A program made the position numbers and the translations under genes. Source: Armillaria gallica (Eukaryota; Basidiomycota; Agaricomycetes; Agaricales; Physalacriaceae). From it: a stretch of 64,000 nt of DNA. The notes under the pieces were generated by a model. It was not told the DNA's origin, made no database searches, and saw only the letters and a program-made list of their open reading frames with translations. The stretch covers positions 1,364,001 to 1,428,000 of the forward strand of contig JBANDB010000012.1 of the NCBI GenBank assembly GCA_037576215.1, written 5' to 3'. Shown here one piece after another: positions 46,705 to 57,539 of this stretch; the first letter of the stretch is position 1, and the number at the start of each line of letters is the position of its first letter.

Positions 46705-48529
46705 ATGCCTCTTCTTTCTTTCAAACAGCTCAGGGCGTATATTCGCCGACGCACATCGAAAGGGTCTGGCACTCGAAGGAAATTCCTAATTTTTGGCAAG
46801 GCTACTCTGAATTGTGCTTCAGATGTGCCCAGTCCTCTCGCTCACGACGAAGTCATGCAAGAAATTGTAATGGGCGCCATAGGACTTGGACACGGCCGCG
46901 ACAACGTTCATATCACCACTCTGAGTCCCAACGTCCAAAGTGACATCCCAGTCGCCACTCCCAAACCTCTGACGGCTTTTGTTGAGCATTTTCAGTCAGA
47001 ACTTCAGAACCGAACCGTGACGCCAAAATCTCTCGGGCCCAAAAGTCATTTCCGCCGTGACATAGAATGCGACGGCCACAGTTATAAATTTTCTCGCGTC
47101 CTCGGTAGAGGAGCCCACGGCGTCGTCAGACTAGCTTATGATGGATCAAAGGACCATCCTGTGGCCATCAAAATTATCGACAGGACACGGCTACTTATCG
47201 ATGGTGTCCCAGTAGCGAAGGATGAGAAAGAGGATGGCTATATCTCCGATATATGTAGGGAACGCGATGCACTAAGACTTGCGGGTGCAACAGGATCGCC
47301 TTTTCTTCCCACCTTGCTGTCTTTCTTTCAGGACCTCCAATACTTCTACCTTGTCATGGTGCGCTCCCATGCAATCCCTCAGATCAGGAATATACTGATT
47401 CTGAACTGACAGCCGCGATACTACATTTCCCTCTCTGATCGCCTGGAAGAGTTAAGAAACTCTAATCAGGTCATGGACATGGCAGAGTTGAGACTCCACG
47501 CAGCTGAAATCGTACGTCGCCTTTTTCTCCTCCTTGAAAATTTTCACTGAACCTAGAATGACTTAGGTTCTGGCCATCGAAGCTCTGCACCACTATGGTT
47601 GCTTCCACTGTGACATCAAACCAGAGAACCTCATGTTCACAGAGAACGGGCACTTGGTTCTTGTCGACTTTAGCCTATCTGAGGTAGGCTCCGGTATTCT
47701 TGAAGCAGGAGGACGAGGCACACCCGGATATATTCCCCCTGAGGCTCTTGATGGAAGGACACACTACTCTGGGTATGCTGCCGATATCTACGCTATGGGA
47801 GTCGTTCTTCTTCAAATGTATCTTTGTCCCTGTCAGAATGATGTATGTGTCTATTTTGAAAATCACCGACCCCGTGGAGCCCGTTTCTGATCCTTATGAT
47901 GCAGGACATCTTCAACGATGACGGGGACGTAACCGTGTCTGTTAGGGCAACTTGGCATCAAAATGAAGAAGTTGCGGGGAGTCTGATACAAGAGGTAGAA
48001 CGAACGTCTTCGCTGCTGTCCCGGTTGCTAATTTCGTGGCAGCTCATGGAAAAAAATCCGGATGTACGCTTACCGATGGGCATTATCAAGGCGCATCCTT
48101 TCTTTCACCCTGGATTGTAAGATTCCATTGTCTATCGCCTCAACATCATGCACTAACGCTACTTCCGGTAGAGATTGGTGCAAAGTACAAAATATGGAGT
48201 ATGGACGTGAGTGACCGTCCGCAATGACTCGTAGCCTTTGTTCTCATGGTCATCACCAGCTCTCCATGTACCGTGCACGTCGCCTGAAACGTACCATACC
48301 CGCAATCTCCACTCCACAGTCAGACATCATTCTCAAGTTAACGGAACGATGTGTACGTAGAGTTCATGATCTTTCTATGCTCCTAAACCGTGATTATATG
48401 GTTTCGCAGCCAAGGACCGCGGCATTCGGATGGGTGCCGGCCAGAAAGAAGATGCCGATCGGGAACTTCTTCGACCAGAGGCACATCAGCAACAAACATG
48501 CCGTGTGTCTGCTTTCCCTACCATGCTAA
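46705..48529 (+). CDS. serine/threonine protein kinase, divergent
   Basis: Multi-exon gene starting MPLLSFKQLRAYIRRR; the frame is open upstream without an ATG. Residues about 125-175 give the glycine loop LGRGAHGVVRLAY and the lysine in HPVAIKIIDR. Later exons give LEELRNSNQVMDMAELRLHA, HHYGCFHCDIKPENLMF (catalytic loop HCDIKPEN), VLVDFSLSE (DFS in place of DFG), GRGTPGYIPPEAL and YAADIYAMGVVLLQM, and near the end LMEKNPDVRLP and IKAHPFFHPGLDWC. The unusual activation-segment start may alter activity. A basic C-terminal extension follows (MYRARRLKRTIPAIS). Substrate unknown. Exon joins after LLQM are approximate. Confidence 0.75.
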
Positions 48530-49287
48530 ACTCCGACCAACGGAATGACGGATTCAGATTCTACCAAGATACATAAGACCATGCCCGAATGACGCGGTTC
48601 ATATGCCCGTACTAAACGTATTTCTTTTTGTATTCTATATACGATACCTTCAATCACGTACTATGAATTGCCCCAGGAATGGCAACTCTTGTTCACTTTC
48701 ATTGATGCCTTCTCGATGGAGTTGCTTACTTATCGTCGTTCCTCAAGAGCAAGTGGCTACCCTTGTGAGATCCGCTTAAGGGCCTTGGGCGCTGCCGCCG
48801 GTCAACGACCTACAATTCACTGACAACCTGAGGTTGGTATTTAAATGATAAATATGGGATTCAGGATACAAGCAGCTCAGGTTGGTTCGGTCCCAGCTCC
48901 TCGACAAGAGGACATCGCATTATGAACCATTTACCTTCCCCATCAAAACAAAGTTAATAACGGGATAGCGTCATCGTCATCATCAACCTGTCAAGCTCTT
49001 GAAAAAATAGTATTCCAGAGGAGTCCCAAATACTCAGGCAGCAAATCGCTTTTCCTTCGGAATCTGTCAGTGTTATAGAGGACGAAATGAGACGACCAGC
49101 CCCCAATAAACGCCATTAGCATCGCCAGAGCCAAGTCGTTCCCCAACGCTTTAGGACACCAGCATCTAGTTATCTGGATGCGACGGACACCAAGTTTGTA
49201 TCCTCTTGTATGAGCCGAGACCCGGAAAGGAGAATACATATTCCCGCCATACGTGAATACCGAGATTTTCCCAGAAGATAGCTAGGT
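48530..49287. other. intergenic, no supported gene
   Basis: A minus-strand frame at 48991-49239 (starting MYSPFRVSAH) is open but unrecognised and may be chance. Confidence 0.3.
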
Positions 49288-50430
49288 TTATTCCGACTCG
49301 GAGCCCCCAGCCGCGCCACCAGAATCAGCTCCTTCAAACGGATACTCTTGTGTCAGAGCAGTAATTCTTGGGCCATTGAAGCGTGGGAAAGAAGGGCGGT
49401 CTGGAAAGTCTTGGAGATGGGCATCTTCGCCGAGCGGATTGCGATATCGTCTCCAGTGAGCCAGGTCTGTTAGGGATCAATGAGCTGTGCATGAATTAGT
49501 ATACTAAAGGCATGTAACCAATAAATGTGTAATTACCGACAAATTTTAGTTTCAAGGCTACCAGACAAGACGCTGCCGCAGGATTCATCATGCACGAAAC
49601 AATGCCTCTGACAAAAAGTGGACAGGATCAGTCAGAGTTCAATCAGAGATGCGTGCTGATGGCGGCACAGAGCTAAAAGGAAATACCGTAGTGGTCACTG
49701 GTAAAATATTTGTCGGGGTCGTTCAGTGTATCATCCATCCAACAGACAATACGCTATTGGAGTTTCCATCACACATTTCCTTACTAACGCGCGCAGCTTT
49801 GGTTCTCAGATTTTCCCGCGGAGGCCTCGGGCTCGAAGGGTCCAGATCTCAACTATTCACTTGGGCTGAAGTCATCGGGGAGCACCACACATTACTGTAG
49901 ACGATACTGCTTTCGATCTCCATTGAAATGATAATAGCTTACAGACTGTCGGAGGAAGAAGCCAGTGCTTCAGCGTCCATCAGAATATCAAGATCGCAAG
50001 CGCCACCATGCTTCAAAGTAGGCGCTGTTGTAAATGGCCCTTTGGGCAGTATTAGCCAGAGAGGTGCCTTTGACAATAGGAGAGACTACAGCCATTCAGA
50101 AGATGCGATGGGGGCTAGCCTTAGCCTCACTTTCCTAGGGGTACTATGACATTGAATCATAGCTGTCTTCCACTGAGGAAGTAGGCGGCAGCACCGAGTG
50201 GAAAGAGGTAACATCGCAATCACGACGATCATTTTAGTGGCAGGTGCAACAAATGACTGTCAAAGGGCATACAGCCCATCCTCAGTCACCGAATGTTCAG
50301 ACATAGGTATGTCCGGCAACCATTGCCTGCCACCAGTTGGGAAAAAAATCCATGTCGCCAAGGAATGTTTAGTCTGGTTTCTAGTAGACTCGGTTGGCAT
50401 TCCGGAAGATGGGCGCGGGAGGCCTCCTGT
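49288..50430 (-). CDS. hypothetical multi-exon gene, 5' end uncertain
   Basis: The 3' part joins well. An exon reading CWMDDTLNDPDKYFTSDHY joins to GIVSCMMNPAAASCLVALKL, then to FVDLAHWRRYRNPLGEDAHL and QDFPDRPSFPRFNGPRI, ending in a Gly/Ala/Ser tail (GGAAGGSESE) and a TAA at 49288-49290. Upstream, protein-like exons read LILPKGPFTTAPTLKHGG and ACDLDILMDAEALASSSD near 50000-50080, and perhaps IPMSEHSVTEDGLYAL near 50260. I do not recognise the family, and the start codon was not found. The right boundary is a guess. Confidence 0.4.
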
Positions 50431-51811
50431 TACAAAGCGTGTGGTACGTTATATTAGCAACTTTGGGTGTCGAACGTTGCGTTGAATATCCAGCGCTACA
50501 TATTGGTGTTAGGTCCGAGTTCAAGACGGATAATTTTGGATGTGTCGAGAATAATCACGAAGAATTCCAGGCATCCTCTGCTTAGGATTGGCAAGCTAAT
50601 CCGTTCATCCGAGAGACAAGTCCGACATAGTCGGCAAAGGATGGGAGAAGGCGCTCAGGCTTCCCGCAAGATTTTACTTCGGTCAACAAATATTAATTCA
50701 AGCTATAAGAAAAAACCGTCAGAAATGGAGCCCAATAAAACCCTGTAAAATATACTGTTGTTAAAATAATGGAATAGTACAGGAAGCTACCTACTTAAGT
50801 GTTGAGTAGTTGGTTGGTTTTTGGTGTTCACTGTTAGTACCGGCCCAGGCACAACTTGAAGGTACGGGAGTGACGCTGATCTGATGCTGACTAAGCTAGG
50901 CCGTCTAGGGGTTTTGCCAACTTCACTATCGGGCATCCTATTAATTGCACCGCCTCCCGCCTCCCGATCCGCGTGGAAGGATCCACTTTCAATATACCTA
51001 GGGCGCACCGAGCACTGGTCCTTTGTACTGAATTCGTTCACAAATTGATCCGAACCGCATAGTACAAGGATATCGCTCTTTGTGCCGCTCTGAAGCGATG
51101 TACGTCGAGAAGCGCGTACTGCAATCAACTTCGTCTCATAGCAGCGCTGGATATCCGACGGACGACAACCGAGGCAGTTCCTAGCCTTTACAATCACCAA
51201 AGTTATGTGGACCGACAATGACAAGCCGCCTTCCCTGAAACATGATTTAGATTTATTCTGGCGATGCTCGATCCCCTTTCTATCTGTACCCGGATAACCT
51301 TACGGCTCCCCCGCTTCCAATACAAAGTCTTTGTTCTGGGTTGTTTGCCATTCTTACGTCCTTTTCCCTGGCTTCTGGTCACTGCAACATGAATTGAGTC
51401 ATTTGACGACGCGTACGCTCAAATTCCGGCAAGCCGCTGGAAGCCACTGCGGCCCTGCTGCATTTTTGGATGGTTGGCTGTGTATGCCTCTAATAATTCC
51501 CCTTCGGCTGGGCCATCTATGGCTCATCACCGTCGGAATGAGAGATACACGCTCGATATTCAATCATGCATCAGCATCATTCGTTTTTCGAGCAGATATA
51601 GACTGCAAAGAGCTCAAAACTCCCGGCCCAAAACGTGGAACACGCAGGATCAATTGACAGTTTCAATCTCACAGCTTGAAAAAGGATCTTGACGATACCT
51701 TTCGATGCATCCAGACAAAAGCCGGTCTGATACTTAAGGTCGGTGTTTTGAGGGATACATTTTCACTATCAGTTCTCTCCTCCACGTCTTTCTACGATAC
51801 TAACAACCACG
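50431..51811. other. intergenic, no supported gene
   Basis: A minus-strand 145-codon frame at 50787-51224 and plus-strand frames at 51331-51692 have no recognisable motifs. The right end is the promoter of the first Zn2Cys6 gene. Confidence 0.3.
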
Positions 51812-53834
51812 ATGAGTTCGACGTCTCATAGCCATGCTCTGCAAAGAGGCCACGCCTGTGTTCATTGCCGCCGCAGAAAAATGGTCAGTGAACACATTGT
51901 TTGGGCACTCGCTGGCTCACTAATTTCACCACCTAGCGATGCGACGGAGTGCGACCTGTCTGTGGTCCATGCGCTCAAGCACGTCGACCAGATGATTGCC
52001 AGTATACGGACAATCAAGGACGCTCACGAATGGAAATATTAGAAGAAAACATTCTTCGCGTCCAGACGCGTATTCAAGAATTAGAGAGCCCCGGAAGCCC
52101 AGAATCCTCTGTTCTGTTACATTCGCCTTACACACAAACTTCGGCGAATACTACAAGACCGTCCCGCGTCTCTAGTAAGCTCTGAATAAATGAGAAAGTC
52201 AATGGTGGTTCTATAATTGTTTTATAGCTCCTTCGCCTTTCGCCCCTCGACAAAACTGGTGGACGCTACCTGAGCCTCCATCGGAAATGCAAGTCGTGTT
52301 GTATGTTCAAAGCGCGGGATATATCAAGTACTTTCTAATTTGTGGCATCTAGGGTTGACAAATTTCTATTTTTCGCATCCGAGTTCGGGTTTTTCCTTCA
52401 TCCGACACGCTTTCGAGCGTCTGCCCTTCAGTCAGCCCACATAGGACATCCTTCCCGTCCTTTACCCGCACTACTGACAACCATCTATCTCTGGGGGACT
52501 AAACTCTCAGGCTCGTCGACATCGACAGAAATCGAGAAAGCACTCTTAACTCGGTCGTTGTCCCAAGTCTCCAGTTCCCTGGCGGGTAACCATCCACATA
52601 AAGTAATACACACCATTCAAACGGAATATCTACTCGCGTATTACTTTTTCTCCTCGGGCAGGTTCCTAGAGGGAAAATACCACGTTACAACGGCTGTTTC
52701 ATTGGCCAAGAGCTCAAAGATCGTTAAAATACGTTCCGATCAGATCAATCCCCGCGAGAGCTCAGAATTACGAGCAGCGCAGGATCCTATAGAGGAAGGG
52801 GAACGAGTTGACGCATGCTGGAACATGATAATTCTTGACAAGTGCTGGGCAGTGGCACTGGCGTCTCTCACGAACATCGTTTGTCCCTCTGACGATCCCA
52901 AGGATCAAGTGGATACGCCTTGGCCTCTCGATATCGAAGCCTATGAGAACGTAAGTTTGCTCTTATCTATTTTGCAGATCCATTTGACTCGGTATTTAGG
53001 GTGGATATCCAGCAGGGATGAGGGGCCGTTGCACTCTGGAAAATTATCTCAGGGGTGCGACGAGCTCTCGAGGTAACGAGATGTCGATGAAGGGCCTTCA
53101 CATCAAAGCGTCGCTGCTGTGGGAGCGCTCCAATAATTTGGTTGGGACTTGGAAATCACGTCTGTTCGCCCCGTCTACTATGTCGTCTTATCTTACCGCC
53201 CTTTCTAGACATGAATACTCAGGAATCAACTGCTTTCTATGGAGCGTTCAACGTTCTGGACACTCTGCTCGAGAGAGTGCGACTTAACCTTCCACCCCCG
53301 AATCAGATGGCTGACCGCTCGCCGCCGAAAATGCGCACCCTGTTCATCGTCCATAGCTTGACGTACGCTGCTATCATTCAATTGCACGGAGTCTTCGCGA
53401 AGACTAGTTCGGAATCCAAGACGAAGGTTCTTCTCTCAGCTCAAGCCATCTTTCGCATGGTTAATGCTGTCCGCCTTGGCAATGCTACCCTAACTATCAA
53501 TCCAATAATGGGGGTACGTTGATTCCCTTCTTTGCTATTCATGAACCCGATCGAACATTTTGTAGACGGTTTGGGTTTCCGCAAGCCAGGCGATCCTGGA
53601 AGAACTTGCAGCCTTGAAAGCTTACCGTTTGTCAAGATCAGCCAATATTCCGCCAACTGAAGAGGAAAAAAATATCCTCAGTGTTTTCGAGAACGGCTTA
53701 AGGGATATGATGCCCTTAGGCCGGAGCTGCAGCCTCTTGAGTATGATGACCTTCTCTATGCGCCTATCCCTGTCTGATCTTGCCGCTCAGGATATCAATT
53801 GAGCCAAATTCAACAGGCCTACGCTGCGCTCTGA
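51812..53834 (+). CDS. Zn2Cys6 transcription factor, tandem copy A
   Basis: Multi-exon gene. Joining exon 1 (MSSTSHSHALQRGHACVHC...) to exon 2 across an intron gives CVHCRRRKMRCDGVRPVCG then PCAQARRPDDC, a complete C-x2-C-x6-C-x6-C-x2-C-x8-C fungal binuclear zinc cluster. A short coiled coil follows (MEILEENILRVQTRIQELE). The middle-homology region carries FFASEFGFFLHPTRF, YLLAYYFFSSGRFLEGKYH, EEGERVDACWNMIILDK and TPWPLDIEAYE, typical of fungal-specific TF domains. The end reads YQLSQIQQAYAAL after a small last intron. It should be a nuclear DNA-binding regulator. Copy B lies 1.5 kb downstream with the same architecture. Confidence 0.85.
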
Positions 53835-54431
53835 TATTAAGCCCACTTGTTCTTCAATTTACTTATGTAAAGTCCACGTTATTCTTGCATCATTCTATAC
53901 AGTAGAAAAGAATGTCAGATACACAGCTCTAATTTAACCTAACCTTATAATATATTTAGACACATTGGTGCACTGTTTGGCCAAGGCCAAGAGTATTGCT
54001 TCATTGTGTCCCTTATTTAATCGCAATCACAATTATCGCATGTCTGAATAGAGCAATAACGCGCTCGGCCGTGCAATGCGCTCCTATGACAGATAAGAAT
54101 GATGCTTAGAACTGCTAAACCATTTAGGGAATTGTACAAATACGCAAAGCTTCGCACATAAAGATTTTCCCTCCAGATGGACTGAGTAAACTTGAGGTGC
54201 ACTTGGAATGTGTTGAAGTTACACCGCAGCAGCAGAGCTGCCCTTGCTGAAGTTTAGCCTGTTTTGCGTGTCACCACCAAGTCTAATCACTATTTATCGT
54301 TGGCGGTACCGCAATTATAGTGCGTCATTCGAAGCGCTCAACGGAAGGGGAACCTGGGCAGGGCGGACAAGCCGGATCATCGTCAACACTCCTTTAACAG
54401 TGGCTTCGGCCAAACTTTCCCGTCCCCGAGC

Positions 54432-54467
54432 TACCGGCTATTCACCTTCGTTTTTGAATAGCCGGTA
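54432..54467. repeat. 13-bp perfect hairpin
   Basis: Arms TACCGGCTATTCA (54432-54444) and TGAATAGCCGGTA (54455-54467) with a 10-nt loop. Intergenic, role unknown. Confidence 0.9.
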
Positions 54468-55241
54468 CGACGACACTAATTCGGACTTGCCCGGATGCCT
54501 TTCCTGAAGCATCAATGAATTTGTCGTAAGTTCGTCTTAGAGTCTTGTTGCTGATGGACAGAAAAGCGATGTAGATTTGTGTAATTTTCAAACTCTGAGT
54601 GGCGTATCCAGCGAATGTTCAAATCTGTCCTAGGGATTTGCTGGCGTGCAATGGCCAAGCATGCTCGTAGGAAGTCACTCCCCCTTTGCCGCACTCTGTA
54701 CACTCTGCAATTTGCGGTGAACTCCATACATCTGCCTTTGCCTTGGAGTCTTCAAGTCAAATCACCAAAGTACGTAGACGTCACCATGCAGTGCTTAACA
54801 CTAGATTGATCTTTGTAAATCTACAATCATCGACGTAGTGTTCAGAAGTTGTCCCAATCTTTCATTTCCACTTTTGCAGAAAGATGTTGACTTGCTGGCA
54901 TTCCAGGTTTTCTCACGGGATACCGCCTCGCTTTTGCTTGCGACGCGAAGGTCCAAATCGACTCCGAATCAACATCGTTCAACAACGTGGTACCTATACT
55001 TTCCCAGCTATGTGTACCCAGCTTTACATGTTCTCTAGTTTTCCATGGGATGACGATGTCACCCGAAATCACAGCCTCGGTCTTGCCACTCGGGCATCTA
55101 CACAGCCACAGCGGAAAGAGTGAAGCTCATTGACAAAAATGCGCTCGAGGAGAAATCCGCTAATACTCCGTACTCGCACATTATGCCTTGTGCCCTTAGT
55201 ACGTGGTGGCTTAGGCACTGCACTCCGTCCTCTTACACGGG

Positions 55242-55248
55242 TATAAAT
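55242..55248 (+). promoter_or_regulatory. TATA element of Zn2Cys6 copy B
   Basis: TATAAAT about 66 nt before the ATG at 55314. Confidence 0.5.
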
Positions 55249-55313
55249 TCGAAGGCACCCTAGGTGTGCCCCGTTGCCTCGCCTTTCTTGAGCCCATCTA
55301 ATACTTCTTCAGA

Positions 55314-57335
55314 ATGTCTTCCTCTACCTCCGTTCGCAAATCTCCTCTTCACTGGGGTCAAGCCTGTATTCATTGTCGCCGCCGAAAAATGGTTGGCCCC
55401 CATCATTCACCGTTGTCGTATTTAGTTTTAAATAACTTTTTCCTTGCAGCGATGTGACGGTGCTCGTCCCGTTTGTGGACAGTGCAGTAGGGGAAACCGA
55501 TCAGAGGACTGTCAGTATAAGGACGGCCAGGGCCGTACTAAGATGGAGATCCTCGAGGAAAATATAAGTCGAGTTGAAGCTCGAATTCGCGAGCTTGAAA
55601 ACTCACAGGCGCAAGGCCCGCCTGTCGTTCTGAGTGACCCTTACTCAATTCCTGGTTCATCTTCCAATCCCAGTATGTCTATTGTCTACTTCATCCCTGA
55701 AGCTAGGCTAATATGTAGGTGTAGCTACCGGTCCTATACTCCCTCCGTTAGATTTTGGCTGGTGGACATTACCAGATCCCCCTCTCGAAGTCAAAACCGT
55801 GTTGTTCGTTCTTTTACCCTCTCGATACTTATACCGAGTCTAAATATAATGTCGCGATCTATAGGATCGACAAATTTCTGGATTGCGCTTCAGAATATGG
55901 ATTCTTTATGAACGCTTCCCGCTTCCGATCAGCCGCCCTTGATCCTTCTGCATACTACTCCCGTCCATTACCAGCACTCATGTCAGCTGTCTATTTACTG
56001 GGAAGTGTCCTATCGCATACACCGTCTTTGACCATGCACGAAAAGACGTTCCTTGAGCGAGCGCTGGTGGACGTATCTGGTGCACTTTCGAGTAATTATC
56101 ACCCCCAGAGATTTGTGCAAACCATACAGGCAGAGGTTCTATTGGCATATTACTTCCTAGCGTCCGGACGCTTCTTAGAGGGAAAGTACCATGTCACCAC
56201 GGCCGTTTCTCTGGTCCTCAGTACTGGACTGAACAAAGTACGATCTGATCGAACTACCTCCACAGGTCAGATACCAGTTCTCTGGGCACCACGGGATGCC
56301 ATCGAGGAAGGCGAGCGCGTGGACGCTTGCTGGACTGTTCTGATCCTGGACAAAAGTTGGGCAGTCGCTTTGGCATCTGTTCCCAATGCCGTGTGCCCTT
56401 CCGATATCGTTGGACTTCAACTTGATACCCCGTGGCCGCTTGAAATCCAAGATTACGAACATGTGCGCTTCACTTCTTTCTTATATGCCTCTCTTTTCAT
56501 GTGAATTTTTTTAGGGAGGATTTCCTCCGGGCATGTTGTGCAGTTATACTATTCAGAAGTACCTCGCAGGTGCGCCTCCGTCAGGTGGCAATGAAATGTC
56601 GACGAAGGCACTTCATGCCAAAGCGTCCCTCCTTTGGGAGCGCGCAACCGACTTGATAAGGAATTGGAAACCTGGTATGTGGCCGCTTCATTCTCCCATG
56701 ATCATTCTTCTATAACATCAATATAGACATGGCCCAGCAGGAATCGATTGACTTCTATGCGTCGTTTGCGACCCTGGACGGCCTGCTTGAGAATCTGCGA
56801 AACGCCATTCCGTCACCAAATGCAGTAAACAACCCAACATTTGCGAAAAGGATGACACTCTTTATTGCCCGTAACTTGACCTACGCCGCTATCATGCAGT
56901 TGTACGGTATCTTCGCGAGGGTCGACACGCAGTCTAAGGATAAGGTTCTCAAGGCCGCTCAGGCCGTATTTCGAATGACCGGTATCGTGCCGCATGGTTC
57001 GCCCATCAATCCGATTATTGGGGTAAGTCAGACTGGTATAAAAATCGATGGTGTTGCTTACTCTCATTTGCCAGACGGTCTGGGTGTCTGCGGGTCAAGT
57101 CCTACTTGAGGAATTGGTTGCTTTGAGGGCATCTCGCCCAGCGCATACCCCTGCAAGCAACAGGGAAACAGATCTTTTCGGTACCTTTAACACTGGATTT
57201 CAGGATATGATCCGCCTGGCAGAAAGCTGCGTTCTCCTAAGTGAGTCGGAGTTGATTATTCTGCACTAATACCTAAACACCTGTGTCATAGATTATCAGG
57301 TGAGGCAAATACAGGAGGCATTTGCTGCATTGTGA
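55314..57335 (+). CDS. Zn2Cys6 transcription factor, tandem copy B
   Basis: Starts MSSSTSVRKSPLHWGQAC; the intron before the second half of the cluster is in the same place as in copy A. The zinc cluster reads CIHCRRRKMRCDGARPVCG, then QCSRGNRSEDC. The coiled coil is MEILEENISRVEARIRELE. Fungal TF region blocks include CASEYGFFMNASRF, LAYYFLASGRFLEGKYHV, EEGERVDACWTVLILDKSWA and TPWPLEIQDYEHV, then SGGNEMSTKALHAKASLLWE and IARNLTYAAIMQLYGIFA. The end is YQVRQIQEAFAAL. All blocks align with copy A, so this is a tandem duplication. It appears intact. Targets unknown. Confidence 0.87.
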
Positions 57336-57539
57336 CTGGCTGGTTCTGATGGAAGGAATACTAATAACCGGTCGAACTGCATTATTATTAGGTATATACC
57401 TTAGAATACATTTTTGTAATCATCAACATATATCATAGCGTTTCTAGCGATACAAGTATATTGTTGTAGCGCCTATACAAAATACTTAAATAAAAAGAGA
57501 CTACAAATGAAACAAAGAAAATGGACCAGTCAAAATAAT

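Larger units (their letters stand above)
53835..55313. other. spacer between tandem Zn2Cys6 genes
   Basis: No supported gene. Minus-strand frames at 54512-54727 and 54842-55072 look protein-like in parts but match nothing I know. Contains the hairpin at 54432-54467 and a TATA box at the right end. Confidence 0.35.
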
